A stretch of 64,000 nt of DNA from CAVOHU01 sp963817885 (GCA_963817885.1 CAWFQE010000002.1:868001-932000); one strand, 5' to 3'; shown: positions 36,776-45,875, counted from the first letter of the stretch. Translations and numbers: made by a program. The notes: generated by a model from the letters alone, not told the origin.

Positions 36776-37138
36776 CTAGATTGGTGATGCCGTGCCGGAG
36801 TTCCATCGGAGGATGGTCACGACGATGCCGGCAACGTAGAGCAGGCCGAAGATGAGCTTGTTGTGCCGGGCGAGCCACTCCGGAAGATAGATGTCGAAGT
36901 TGTCGCGGCGATCGTCCGTGAACTCCGCTGCAACGCGAGTCATCGGACAGCTCATGCCGTTGAAGGCCAGAACCAGCACCTCGACAAACACAACCGCGAT
37001 GAGCGCGGCTGCCGTGACGAGGCGCCCGGCCCAGGCACAGATCGGGATGGCGACGATGCATCCGGCAAAGCACGCCCACACCAGAGTGTGCAGCAACTTG
37101 ACCGCGCGGAGAGAATCCATGAATCGACGAGCTGGCAT
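36776..37138 (-). CDS. Small membrane protein, unknown
   Basis: 120 residues with three hydrophobic segments (LLHTLVWACFAGCIVAIPICAWAG; TAAALIAVVFVEVLVLAFNG; KLIFGLLYVAGIVVTIL) and a conserved-looking stretch MSCPMTRVAAEFTDDRRDNFDIYLPEW. I know this pattern as an uncharacterised bacterial membrane protein, not a named family. Nothing was recognised in the 125 bases before the AlaX-like gene. Confidence 0.65.
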   Translation of the reverse strand: MPARRFMDSLRAVKLLHTLVWACFAGCIVAIPICAWAGRLVTAAALIAVVFVEVLVLAFNGMSCPMTRVAAEFTDDRRDNFDIYLPEWLARHNKLIFGLLYVAGIVVTILRWNSGTASPI

Positions 37139-37263
37139 GTGTTGACTCGATATTCGGCAGGCGCCTGTCGATCGCGGATCACGCGCCCGGCGCTGACGAG
37201 ATCACCGCATCCGGCCGGGTGCCGTTCGGCCTTGGACGCTGGCGGATCCTACCAGCCGCTCAC

Positions 37264-38467
37264 TCAGGGGAGCAACTGGCCGTCGATGAGACGTCGAAGC
37301 GCCGAGAGGATTTCGGGGATGTCACCCGCGAGCCCGCCGCCCTGCGCCATCTCGGGCTTGCCGCCGCCCTTGCCGCCGAATTGCGCGATGAGCGACCGGA
37401 GAACGGCCGCACAGTCGACGGCGGCATCCGCGGACCGCGCGATCACGACGAGCGCGGGCGAGGACGCCGTCAGCAGGGCCGCGACCACGCCCGGACGGAG
37501 CGCGGTGGCCGAACTCGCGAGGGCCTTGAGGCCATTCTGATCCCAGCCATCGAGCGACTCGACAATCACCGTCGCGCTCCCGACCGTCACGCCGCGCGAC
37601 ACGAGCGCCGCCGCCTCGTGGACCGCGAGCTGTTCCTGCTGCCCGCGGATGATCTTGCGAAGGTCGCGGCTCTCGCCCTGCAGCTTCTCAATCGCCCCCG
37701 GCAGATCCTCAGGCGCCACCGACACGTGGCGGATGCAGCCGGCCACCGCATCGCGCACGATCCGGTACTCGCGAAGCGCGCGCCCGCCGCAGACGAACTC
37801 GAGGCGCAGGCCGCCGCGCAGCTTCTCCCACGACCTGATCGCGATGATGCCGATTTCGCCGGTGCGCGCCACGTGGGTCCCGCCGCAGGCGGAGCGGTCG
37901 TAGTCGGCCACCTCGATCACCCTCAGCGTTCCCGTGCGCGCGGTGTCCTTGCGAAGGCCAAGTGAGGCGGCCTCTTCCGCAGGCGCAAACCGGATCCCGA
38001 CCTCGCGGTTCTCCCAGACGATGCGGTTGGCTTCGGACTCGGCCGCGGCGATGGCGTCGGGGCCGAGGACCTTGTCGAGGTCGAGCGAGGACACGACCGC
38101 ACCGAGGTGGAATCCCACGGTCCGCGCCTTGTGCAGCCGATCGAACGCCGCCGACAGGATGTGCTGCCCGGTGTGCTGCTGCATATGGTCGAGCCGCCGC
38201 GCGCGGTCGACGCTGCCGTGCACCTTCTCCCCCACCTTCACCGGCCCCTCCACCACGTGCCCGACGCTCCCATCGTCCTGATCGACGACATCGATGACGC
38301 GCACGCCGCCGAGCGATCCGGTGTCGAACGGCTGGCCGCCGGATGTGGGATAGAAGGCCGTGCGGTCGAGGACGACCAGACGTGCGGCCGTCGACGACGT
38401 CGCAGCGCAGGACGGTGGCGTCGAACTCGGTGCAGGACGGGTCGGTGTAGTAGATGCGATCGGACAT
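37264..38467 (-). CDS. alaX: Alanyl-tRNA editing protein AlaX-like (frameshifted)
   Basis: About 400 residues after one frameshift near 38388. N-terminus MSDRIYYTDPSCTEFDATVLRC and, in the next frame, LDRTAFYPTSGGQPFDTG; editing-site motifs DHMQQHTGQHIL (HxxxH) and SACGGTH (CxxxH) bind the zinc; the last ~150 residues, with FGGKGGGKPEMAQGGG, form the DHHA1 domain. It hydrolyses mischarged Ser/Gly-tRNA(Ala). This is the long, AlaX-L form. It is followed by small repeats and queC. Confidence 0.88.
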
Positions 38468-38484
38468 GGGGACCTCACTGTTTC

Positions 38485-38519
38485 GGCTGGCGGCTGGCGG
38501 CTGGCGGCCGGCGACTGGG
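38485..38519. repeat. Period-7 repeat GGCTGGC
   Basis: Five consecutive heptamers: GGCTGGC three times, GGCCGGC, GACTGGG, directly upstream of the AlaX-like gene. It is the reverse complement of the type seen after dacB. Confidence 0.85.
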
Positions 38520-38664
38520 GTCTCGGCCCAGGCGAGTCCGGCGGCTCTGACCCCTCGACGTGGCTCGGGGTCCCCTGAGCTTGCCGAAGGGGAAGAGCCG
38601 CCCTACATCACGTGAACGATCAGCCCGGCGGCGACCGGCACCAGGCGGCCTTCGGAGGCCTCTA

Positions 38665-39345
38665 TCAGCTGCGCAGGCGCAGCACGGGGTCCTCGATGCC
38701 CGCCTCGGCAAACCCACGGGCTCGCAGCACGCAACTGTCACAGGCTCCGCACGGCTCACCGGCGGGACCCGGATCGTAGCAGCTGTGCGTCAGGCCGTAG
38801 TCGAGGCCAAGCTCGATGCCGCGGCGGATGATATCGGCCTTCGACATCGCGACGAGCGGCGCCTGGATGTGAAACCGGCCGCCTTCGACGCCCGCCTTCG
38901 TGGCCAGCCCGGCAAGCCGCTCGAACGCGGCGATGAAGTCGGGGCGGCAATCCGGGTAGCCGGAATAGTCGAGCGCGTTGACACCGATGAAGATGTCGCG
39001 CGCCTCCAGGGTCTCGGCCCATGCGAGCGCCAGCGACAGGAATACCGTGTTGCGCGCCGGCACGTAGGTCGAAGGGATGCCGGGGGCATCGAGCGCGCGG
39101 CCCTTCGGAACCGGGATGCCGCTCGTCAGCGACGACCCGCCGAACGCGGTCAGGTCGATGTCGAGCTCGACGTGACGCACCACGCCGAGCGCGTGCGCGA
39201 CGCGCCGGGCCGCCTCGATCTCGATGTCGTGGCGCTGCCCGTAGCGCACGGTCAGCGCGTACAGATCGAAGCCGTCGGCCTTCGCAATCGCGCCGGCCGT
39301 GTAGGAGTCCAGCCCGCCGCTCAGGAGGATGACAGCTTCGGGCAC
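38665..39345 (-). CDS. queC: 7-cyano-7-deazaguanine synthase QueC
   Basis: 226 residues. The PP-loop SGGLDS (9-14) binds ATP, and the C-terminal zinc site is CYDPGPAGEPCGACDSC (four Cys). Interior motif RNTVFLSLALAWAE is conserved. Converts CDG to preQ0 using ATP and ammonia, in queuosine biosynthesis (or other deazaguanine modifications). queE lies 110 bases upstream in the same direction, with a heptamer repeat in between. Confidence 0.95.
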   Translation of the reverse strand: MPEAVILLSGGLDSYTAGAIAKADGFDLYALTVRYGQRHDIEIEAARRVAHALGVVRHVELDIDLTAFGGSSLTSGIPVPKGRALDAPGIPSTYVPARNTVFLSLALAWAETLEARDIFIGVNALDYSGYPDCRPDFIAAFERLAGLATKAGVEGGRFHIQAPLVAMSKADIIRRGIELGLDYGLTHSCYDPGPAGEPCGACDSCVLRARGFAEAGIEDPVLRLRS

Positions 39346-39383
39346 TTGCGCCTCGGATAGATTCTGGCCTCGCAGCGGGAATA

Positions 39384-39418
39384 GGTTACAGGTTACAGGT
39401 TACAGGTTACAGGCTCAG
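39384..39418. repeat. Period-7 repeat GGTTACA
   Basis: Four exact copies of GGTTACA followed by GGCTCAG, between queC and queE. Confidence 0.9.
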
Positions 39419-39455
39419 AGACGGCCGGCAGTCGCCAGCCGGAGCGATTCGCGTC

Positions 39456-40097
39456 CTACACTCCCCTGACGTTCTTCCCCCACACATACTTGTGCACCTG
39501 CAGCTGGAGCAGGACCGGCAAGCGGTCCGCGAGGATCCACTCAGCCAGCTCCTTCGGCGCCAGCACGTCGTGCACCGGCGAGAACAGCACGGCCGCGCAG
39601 CGCTCGGCCAGGCGGTGGCGGCCCGCGACGTCGCGCGCAAACTGGTAGTCGGCCCGATCCTGGATCACGAATTTCACCTGGTCGGCCGCGCCGATGAGGT
39701 CCATGTTCGGCCAGTGGTTGCGCGCGGACTCGCCGCTCGCCGGGCACTTCACATCGACGATCTTCACGACCCCAGGCGGCACGCGCTCGAGGCCGATGTG
39801 CCCGCCCGTTTCGAGCAGCACGGTCCGGCCTCCCGCCATCAGCTCACGCATCAGCGGATACACATCGTCCTGGAGCAGCGGCTCGCCGCCGGTCACTTCC
39901 ACAAGGGGGCAGCCGTAGGAGTCGACGGCTGACACGACCTCCTCGACCGGCATCTTGTGCCCCTCGGTGAACGCATACGCCGTATCGCACCAGACGCAGC
40001 GAAGATCGCAGGCGGTCAGACGGACGAACACGCACGGCCGCCCCGCGTAGGTCGACTCCCCCTGGATCGAATGGAAGATCTCGTTGATGGTCAGCAC
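39456..40097 (-). CDS. queE: 7-carboxy-7-deazaguanine synthase QueE
   Basis: 213 residues with the radical SAM cluster CDLRCVWC (C30, C34, C37) and the start MLTINEIFHSIQGESTYAG typical of QueE, plus LVEVTGGEPLLQ and VKCPASGE motifs. Rearranges CPH4 to CDG, the substrate of QueC. queD and folE are not in the window. Confidence 0.95.
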   Translation of the reverse strand: MLTINEIFHSIQGESTYAGRPCVFVRLTACDLRCVWCDTAYAFTEGHKMPVEEVVSAVDSYGCPLVEVTGGEPLLQDDVYPLMRELMAGGRTVLLETGGHIGLERVPPGVVKIVDVKCPASGESARNHWPNMDLIGAADQVKFVIQDRADYQFARDVAGRHRLAERCAAVLFSPVHDVLAPKELAEWILADRLPVLLQLQVHKYVWGKNVRGV

Positions 40098-40206
40098 GCC
40101 CTGCCTGGTCCTGATGTGCCTGTCGAAACACTGATTCTAGCCCGGATCGTCCCGACGCGCTCAGACCGACGGCGGAGGCCTGGCGTTACACTGTAGGGCG
40201 ACATAC

Positions 40207-40419
40207 ATGGCCAGGAAGACCTCAACGCTCACCTGTCCGTACTGCGGTCATTCATCCATCGAGACGATGCCGACCGACCAGTGCATCTGCTTCTACGACT
40301 GCAAAGGGTGCGGCCGCGTGCTCCGGCCGCGGCCCGGCGACTGTTGCGTCTTCTGTTCTCACGAAGACACTCCGTGCCCGCCCGTCCAGGATGGTGAGTG
40401 CTGCGGCCAGGCAGACTGA
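40207..40419 (+). CDS. Small GDCC-type zinc-ribbon protein
   Basis: 70 residues with ten cysteines: TCPYCGHSS, DQCICFYDCKGCG and GDCCVFCSHEDTPCPPVQ. The GDCCxxC...PCPP arrangement is known from small zinc-ribbon proteins often near metal-resistance genes; I know no assigned function. It is divergent from queE and transcribed alone. Confidence 0.8.
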   Translation: MARKTSTLTCPYCGHSSIETMPTDQCICFYDCKGCGRVLRPRPGDCCVFCSHEDTPCPPVQDGECCGQAD

Positions 40420-40465
40420 CACGAGTCCAGGAGCTCGCTTGAGCTGATGCGCTCGCTCCGCACTC

Positions 40466-40493
40466 GGCTCAAGGCTCCAGGCCACGGCCAGGA
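40466..40493. repeat. Short period-7 repeat
   Basis: GGCTCAA, GGCTCCA, GGCCACG, GCCAGGA in a row within the 311-bp gap between the GDCC gene and the DUF72 gene. Nothing else was recognised in that gap. Confidence 0.6.
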
Positions 40494-40730
40494 CGAATCG
40501 CCTTCCCTGCAGGTGAGTCCGAGTCTGGAAGACGCTCCAAGCCCCGAGGTGGGGCGAACGCAACTGACGGCACCTGCTCTACAATGGCCTGAAGAACCCG
40601 TGCGCTTCAGGCTTCGTCGCGACTGGACTCAACGGAACTGACGGTGCCGTGTTGCCGACCTCGTCAGGGGCCGACGGCCGCGAGCCGTTGGCCGAAAGCC
40701 GGCACGCCACATCCGGGCCGGGGTGAACAC

Positions 40731-41708
40731 ATGATGGCTGAGGTCCGCATCGGCACTTCCGGCTGGAGTTATCCGACCGCCCCCGGCGCGTGGACGGGGA
40801 TCTTCTATCCGGCGGGCGGCAAGTCGCCGGGCGGCCGCAAGTTCGACGAGCTCGCCTACTACGCCGAGCACTTCGACACGGTCGAGGTCAATTCCAGCTT
40901 CTACCGGCAGCCCGCCCCGTCGGTCACGAAGTCGTGGGCCGCGCGCACGCCGTCGAGCTTCGACTTCTCACTGAAGCTCTACCAGAAGTTCACGCACCCG
41001 ACGATGTTCAGGAAGGCCATCGGGATGAAGACGCCCGAAGGCGGCGACACGGCGGCGATCCCGACCGTCGGCCACGACGACGTGGATGGATTCAGGCGCG
41101 CCATCGATCCGCTCGCCCACGCAGGCAAACTCGGGGCCCTGCTCGCGCAGTTTCCGCCGAGCTTCACCCGGACCGAGCCGGCGCGCGACTACCTCCGATG
41201 GCTGCTCGAGGCGTTCGAGGGGTATCCGATCGCGGTCGAACTCCGGCACAAGAGCTGGAGCGATCAGGTCGACGACACGCTCGGCCTGCTCAACGGGCAC
41301 GCGGCAGCCTGGACCCAGATCGACGAACCGAAGTTCCGCTTCTCGGTCCGGCAGAACTTCACGCCGAATCAACCCGGCCTCTACTACCTCCGCCTGCATG
41401 GCCGCAACGCGGACAAGTGGTGGAAGCACGACGACCCGGCCGAGCGGTACAACTACCTCTACTCGGGGCGGGAACTGGGCGAATTCGTCACCACGATCGA
41501 CGCGGTCCGGCACCTCGTCACGAAGATCTACCTGTACCTGAACAACCACTTCGCCGCCAAAGCGGTTGCCAACGCGGCCACGCTGCGCCACGAGCTCGGG
41601 CAGCCGGTTCCTGGTGAGTACCCGCCGGAGATGCTCGAGAATTACCCCGAGCTGAAGCCGATTGTGAAGGCCGCGGCGCCGACGCTGCTCGACGCGATGG
41701 AGGAATAA
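40731..41708 (+). CDS. DUF72 family protein
   Basis: 325 residues. N-terminus MMAEVRIGTSGWSYP and the motifs FDTVEVNSSFYRQP, SFDFSLKLYQKFTHP and YLRLHGRNADKWWKHD are the DUF72/YecE TIM-barrel pattern. The protein is of unknown function, usually cytoplasmic. Start is the first of two consecutive ATGs, after GGGGTGA. Isolated plus-strand gene. Confidence 0.88.
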   Translation: MMAEVRIGTSGWSYPTAPGAWTGIFYPAGGKSPGGRKFDELAYYAEHFDTVEVNSSFYRQPAPSVTKSWAARTPSSFDFSLKLYQKFTHPTMFRKAIGMKTPEGGDTAAIPTVGHDDVDGFRRAIDPLAHAGKLGALLAQFPPSFTRTEPARDYLRWLLEAFEGYPIAVELRHKSWSDQVDDTLGLLNGHAAAWTQIDEPKFRFSVRQNFTPNQPGLYYLRLHGRNADKWWKHDDPAERYNYLYSGRELGEFVTTIDAVRHLVTKIYLYLNNHFAAKAVANAATLRHELGQPVPGEYPPEMLENYPELKPIVKAAAPTLLDAMEE

Positions 41709-41792
41709 CAGGCGGCCTGGCCCGATGCCACGCCGCCCCGGAATCACCCTGATGCGGAACCTGCGCTGCAGGGCCCGCGCGATTGACCAGCC

Positions 41793-42356
41793 CTACTTGA
41801 TGATCATCCGCTTGATGGTGTCGCCGACTTCGAGCTTCTCGGCCACGGCCATGCCGTCGATGACCTGCCCGAACACCGCGTACTTCCCGTCGAGATTCTT
41901 CCTCGGCGACAACGTGATGTAGAACTGGCTGTCGGCCTTGGTGGGATCCCCGGCGTGCGCCATCGCAACCGCGCCCTTCTTGTGGATGAGCTTCTTGCTG
42001 ATCTCAGCCACGCCAATGGGCTTGCCGCTGCCGCGCTTGCCCCAGTCATCTATCTTCTTGAGGTCCTTCGACTCCGGGTCACCGACCTGCGCCACGAACC
42101 CCTTTTCGACCCGATGGAAGTGCTGGCGGTTGTAGAAGCCCGACTTCACGAGCGCCAGGAAGTTCTCCACCGTCTTGGGTGCCTCGGACGGATACGTCTC
42201 GATCGTGATGTTGCCCTTGCTGGTCTCCATCACCACCACGGGACCCGGCACCGGAGCCCCGGCTGCGGGTGCCTTCTGCGCCTGACCCACCGTCTGAGAC
42301 ACAAGCCACAGCGTCACCGCTGCCACTACCAACCCCGCCCGCTGCTTTCTCCGCAT
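41793..42356 (-). CDS. Cyclophilin-type peptidyl-prolyl isomerase, secreted
   Basis: 187 residues with an N-terminal signal (AGLVVAAVTLWLVSQTVGQAQ) and the cyclophilin domain (VMETSKGNITIETYPSEAPKTVENFLALV, FHRVEKGFVAQVGDP, GAVAMAHAG, SQFYITL, FGQVIDGM). It accelerates Pro isomerisation in the periplasm. A GAGAGGAG lies 9 nt before the ATG at 42356; an ATG three codons earlier would have no spacing. Confidence 0.92.
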   Translation of the reverse strand: MRRKQRAGLVVAAVTLWLVSQTVGQAQKAPAAGAPVPGPVVVMETSKGNITIETYPSEAPKTVENFLALVKSGFYNRQHFHRVEKGFVAQVGDPESKDLKKIDDWGKRGSGKPIGVAEISKKLIHKKGAVAMAHAGDPTKADSQFYITLSPRKNLDGKYAVFGQVIDGMAVAEKLEVGDTIKRMIIK

Positions 42357-42494
42357 GTCCGGCATCTCCTCTCACGTAGTAATCTGGCGCACCGGCGGCA
42401 GGACGGCCAACCGCGGTTTCCGGGAATGATACACGGGAACCCCCGCAAGGTCACGAACCCGCGCGATCAATTCGTCAACCTTCTGCCGGCAGCC

Positions 42495-43256
42495 TCAGCC
42501 GCGCGGCGAGGCCAGGCGCGGCTTTCCCTCGACCTTCACGCCAACTCGCGGGCAGTCAGGCCGGATGACGCAGTCCCGGCAGCGGGGGTAGTTCGGGCGG
42601 CACACGTTCTGGCCCCAGGTGACGAGATACAGGTTGGCGTACGGCCACCATCGCTGCGGAAGGTTGCGGTAGAGCGCCTGCTCGGTCTGCTCGGGTGTCT
42701 TCGTGCGCACCCAGCCCAGCCGGTTCGAAATCCGGTGGACATGCGTATCGACGCAGATGTTCCGCAGGCTCTTGAAGGCGAGGATCAACACCAGGTTGGC
42801 TGTCTTGCGTCCCACGCCCGGCAGCCTCACCAGATCGTCCATCGTCGCGGGAACGCGGCCGCCGAACTCGTCCATCAGCATGCGGCACGCGGCCTTCAGG
42901 TGGCGGGCCTTCGTCTTGTAGAAGCTGACCGGGTAGATGAGCTTTCGAATCTCGGCGACGTCGAGTGCCGCCATCGTGCGGGGCATGCGCGCCCTGGCGA
43001 ACAGACGCGCCGATGCCGCCGCCGTCGTCGCATCCTGAGTCCGCGCCGACAGCAGGGTCCCGATCAGCACGTGAAACGCGTCGTCCTGCTGGTCTTCGGC
43101 GATCTTTTCGATGGCCGGAAGCTCCAGGCCGGTGATCGCCTGGGCGAGGGATCGCATGGTTCGCTCGACCACTCGGGGTTCCGGCGCAGGAGGCGCCTTC
43201 CGCGACGTCACGACACGGCCACTGGGCCGCCGGCGGTTCCCTGGGGACGTGCCCAT
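42495..43256 (-). CDS. nth: Endonuclease III
   Basis: 253 residues. Helix-hairpin-helix LPGVGRKTANLVL with the catalytic Lys, the catalytic Asp in VDTHVHRI, and the 4Fe-4S site CRPNYPRCRDCVIRPDC (spacing 6, 2, 5). It removes oxidised pyrimidines and cleaves the abasic site. The ~30-residue basic N-terminal extension is unusual. It starts 3 nt after the dehydrogenase stop, suggesting joint transcription. Confidence 0.93.
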   Translation of the reverse strand: MGTSPGNRRRPSGRVVTSRKAPPAPEPRVVERTMRSLAQAITGLELPAIEKIAEDQQDDAFHVLIGTLLSARTQDATTAAASARLFARARMPRTMAALDVAEIRKLIYPVSFYKTKARHLKAACRMLMDEFGGRVPATMDDLVRLPGVGRKTANLVLILAFKSLRNICVDTHVHRISNRLGWVRTKTPEQTEQALYRNLPQRWWPYANLYLVTWGQNVCRPNYPRCRDCVIRPDCPRVGVKVEGKPRLASPRG

Positions 43257-43259
43257 GCG

Positions 43260-44225
43260 CTACTCAACCGGCGTCAGCGGCGGCCGGCCGCCGAGCACGG
43301 CGAGCACGTTGCGCGCGGCCAGGTCCGCCATGGCGGTCCGCGTCTCGACCGTGCCGCTCGCCATGTGAGGGGCGAGGACGACGTTGTCCAGGCCGACGAG
43401 CGCCTGATGAACGGCGGGCTCGCGCTCGTACACGTCCAGGGCGGCGCCCGAGATCAGCTTCTCCTGAAGTGCCCAGGCCAGGGCCTCCTCATCGATGACG
43501 GGTCCGCGCGACGTGTTGACGAGATAGGCCGAGCGCTTCATCTGCAGCAGCGAACGGCGATCGATCAGATGGCGGGTCCCGGGCGTGAGCGGAAGGTGCA
43601 GGCTGACGAGATCGGAGGTCGAAAGCAGCTCGTCCAGGCCGAGCCGCAGCCAGGGCGCCGCCCCTTGCGGAGGCTCCGGCACGCTCTGTTCGAGCGTCGC
43701 GAACGCCACGTTCATGCCGAAGGCCGGGGCCCGCGCCGCCACTGCCCGCCCGATGCGGCCCAGTCCGACGATGCCGAGCTGCTTGCCGCGAAGCTCGGTG
43801 CCGAGCATGAAGTCGAGCGCCCAGCCCTTCCACTCGCCGCGGCGGACAAGGCGATCGCCCTCCGGGATTCTCCGCGTGATGGCGAGGATCAGTCCCCACG
43901 TGAAGTCCGCGGTCGCCTCGGTCAGCACATCGGGCGTGTTGGTGACGGCGATCTGCCGGGCGTGCGCGGCGGCGCGGTCGATGTTGTCGTAGCCGACGGC
44001 GATGTTGGCGACGATCCGAAGCGACGGGGCTGCGTCCATCACGGCCGCGTCGATGCGATCGGTCAGCAGGCACATGAGAGCCTGCTTGTCCCCAAGGCGC
44101 GCGCGGAGCTCATCGGGGCCGATCGCGGCGTCGCCGGTGAACATGTCGACCTCGCATACGGACCGGAGCTTGTCGAGGACCGACGAGGGAATGCGACGGG
44201 TGATGAGAAGACCGGGGCGGGACAT
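43260..44225 (-). CDS. D-2-hydroxyacid dehydrogenase
   Basis: 321 residues: substrate domain, then the NAD(P) fold with GLGRIGRAVAARA, the conserved VNTSRGPVIDEEAL and the catalytic NVVLAPHMASGT (His). The family reduces glyoxylate, hydroxypyruvate or other 2-keto acids. Its place just downstream of the microcompartment genes parallels the lactate dehydrogenase found in planctomycete compartments; that link is inference. It shares the minus-strand run with nth. Confidence 0.9.
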   Translation of the reverse strand: MSRPGLLITRRIPSSVLDKLRSVCEVDMFTGDAAIGPDELRARLGDKQALMCLLTDRIDAAVMDAAPSLRIVANIAVGYDNIDRAAAHARQIAVTNTPDVLTEATADFTWGLILAITRRIPEGDRLVRRGEWKGWALDFMLGTELRGKQLGIVGLGRIGRAVAARAPAFGMNVAFATLEQSVPEPPQGAAPWLRLGLDELLSTSDLVSLHLPLTPGTRHLIDRRSLLQMKRSAYLVNTSRGPVIDEEALAWALQEKLISGAALDVYEREPAVHQALVGLDNVVLAPHMASGTVETRTAMADLAARNVLAVLGGRPPLTPVE

Positions 44226-44233
44226 GGGATATG

Positions 44234-44300
44234 GGCTATAGGCTTAAGGCTTAGGGCTTAGGGCTTGATCACGGCCGCAAGCCGCAAACCGCAAGCCGGG
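44234..44300. repeat. Period-7 repeats GGCTTAG and GCCGCAA
   Basis: Units GGCTATA, GGCTTAA, GGCTTAG twice and GGCTTGA run from 44234 to 44268; a second block, GCCGCAA twice, ACCGCAA, GCCGGGT, follows from 44274. Confidence 0.85.
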
Positions 44301-44334
44301 TCCGTGCCGCTCCCTGTCGTTGCGGCGCCAGCCT

Positions 44335-44556
44335 TCAGTGTCCGTACGACTGGCAGAAGCGGCAGTGCTCGCAGGCAACCTGCGGCTCGATCAGGCAGGG
44401 CCCTCCAGCGACCCGGCCGCTCGCGACCGGCAGCAGGCCGTGGCTCGGATGACGTCCGAATGGGACCTCCGACACGCGCGGGGCCGGAGTGTGGCCCTGC
44501 TCGAGGTGACGCTTCACCGATTCCCGGATGAACGATCTCAGTTCAGCTTCGTCCAT
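44335..44556 (-). CDS. BMC-associated small Cys protein, EP-like helix
   Basis: 73 residues. Residues 1-20 (DEAELRSFIRESVKRHLEQ) form an amphipathic helix of the sort used as an encapsulation peptide in microcompartment cargo. A Pro/Gly linker follows, then a compact cysteine region: GPCLIEPQVACEHCRFCQS. C..C..C with another Cys ten residues earlier could bind Zn or an iron-sulfur cluster. It is the first gene after the shell genes. The stronger ATGs upstream lie in repeat sequence, and no good RBS is seen. Function unknown. Confidence 0.65.
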   Translation of the reverse strand: MDEAELRSFIRESVKRHLEQGHTPAPRVSEVPFGRHPSHGLLPVASGRVAGGPCLIEPQVACEHCRFCQSYGH

Positions 44557-44576
44557 GATCGAGTGACTCACCCTCT

Positions 44577-44757
44577 GGCTCAAGGCTTGAGGCATGGGGC
44601 CAGCGGCCTTGTCACGCTGTCCAGCCTCACTACAGCAGGCCTGACGCTTGTGGCTCAAGCCTCGAGGCCGTGTCACGCTATCGAGCCTCATTACAGCAGG
44701 CTTTGGGGCGTTGGGCTTACGGCTCACGGCCTCAAGCCTCGAGCCCTAAGCCTGTTG
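44577..44757. repeat. Period-7 region with 61-bp duplication
   Basis: Heptamers GGCTCAA, GGCTTGA, GGCATGG, GGCCAGC, GGCCTTG and more, with a 30-bp segment (44611-44640, GTCACGCTGTCCAGCC...) repeated at 44672-44701 with four mismatches, 61 bases on. Confidence 0.85.
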
Positions 44758-45033
44758 CCCCGTCTCCTCCAGCTCCACCTCGTCCACGATCCCGACAATC
44801 GCGGCGTCGACCGGCGACGGCTTGCGCCCGAGGATGTCCTGCGCGGCGCGCCCGTCGAGCACGAGCAGCACGCGCTCGCCCACGCCCGCGCCCACCGAAT
44901 CGATCGCCAGCACCGGCGTTCCGCGCGGGCTCGAATCGGCATCGAGCGGCTGCACCAGCATCAGCTTCACGCCGTGGAAGTTCTGGTCCTTCTGCGTGGA
45001 CACCAGCTGGCCGACCACGCGCCCGAGCACCAT
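44746..45033 (-). CDS. BMC-P shell pentamer protein (EutN/CcmL), copy 3
   Basis: 95 residues; MVLGRVVGQLVSTQKDQNFHGVKLMLVQPLD and the later VGAGVGERVLLVLDGRAA, VDAAIVGIVDEVE. These are the EutN/CcmL pattern (five-fold vertex protein). Of the three copies it has the most divergent C-terminus. It starts 2 nt before the end of copy 2's coding region and belongs to the same operon. Confidence 0.95.
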   Translation of the reverse strand: MVLGRVVGQLVSTQKDQNFHGVKLMLVQPLDADSSPRGTPVLAIDSVGAGVGERVLLVLDGRAAQDILGRKPSPVDAAIVGIVDEVELEETGQQA

Positions 45034-45035
45034 CC

Positions 45036-45305
45036 TCAGCCCTCGCTCGACCAGTGATCCACGATGCCGACGATGCCGGCATCGGCGGGCAGCTCGGTCG
45101 GGAGGAACGGGAACGACGCTTCCTTGCCCTTCACGAAGAAGACTTCTTCGCCGACGCCCGCGCCGGCCGAGTCCACGGCAACCAGCGGCTTCCCGGCAAG
45201 CGCCCGGTCCGGCGTGAGCGGCTGGATCACGAGCAGCTTGACTCCGGTCAGCCCGGGGTCTTTTCGCGTGGCGACCACCGTGCCGATCACCCTGGCAATC
45301 TGCAC
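45036..45305 (-). CDS. BMC-P shell pentamer protein, copy 2
   Basis: 89 residues starting at GTG, with AGGAG lying in the preceding gene's last codons. MQIARVIGTVVATRKDPGLTGVKLLVIQPL, VDSAGAGVGEEVFFVKGKEA and ADAGIVGIVDHW. It caps vertices of the compartment shell. It differs clearly in residues 60-75 from the other two copies, so the three pentamers are not redundant duplicates. Confidence 0.95.
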   Translation of the reverse strand: MQIARVIGTVVATRKDPGLTGVKLLVIQPLTPDRALAGKPLVAVDSAGAGVGEEVFFVKGKEASFPFLPTELPADAGIVGIVDHWSSEG

Positions 45306-45308
45306 GGC

Positions 45309-45578
45309 CTACTCCTGGATTTCCACGTGATCGATGATGCCGATGATGGCGGCATCCACCGGGTTGTCCTTCATGCCCGACGCCATCCGGGCGGAGCTGC
45401 CGCTGACGACCAGCACCTTCTCGCCGACGCCGGCATCCACGGTGTCAACGGCCACCAGGGCGCTGCCGTCGGGCTTGCCTTTCAGGTCGAGCGGGCGCAC
45501 GACGAGCAGCTTGGAGCTGACCAGCCGATCGTCCTTGCGCGTCGCGACGACGGTGCCGATCACGCGGGCCAGGATCAT
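45309..45578 (-). CDS. BMC-P shell pentamer protein, copy 1
   Basis: 89 residues: MILARVIGTVVATRKDDRLVSSKLLVVRPLD, VDAGVGEKVLVVSGSSARM and VDAAIIGIIDHVE. Full EutN/CcmL length. It follows the BMC-H gene by 6 nt. Confidence 0.95.
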   Translation of the reverse strand: MILARVIGTVVATRKDDRLVSSKLLVVRPLDLKGKPDGSALVAVDTVDAGVGEKVLVVSGSSARMASGMKDNPVDAAIIGIIDHVEIQE

Positions 45579-45584
45579 GGGCGA

Positions 45585-45875
<291 letters not shown>

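Noticed and set aside
41955..44261. Long plus-strand frame opposite cyclophilin, nth and the dehydrogenase
   Set aside because: It covers three recognised minus-strand genes and their gaps; the translation is Arg/His/Gly-rich with no domain.
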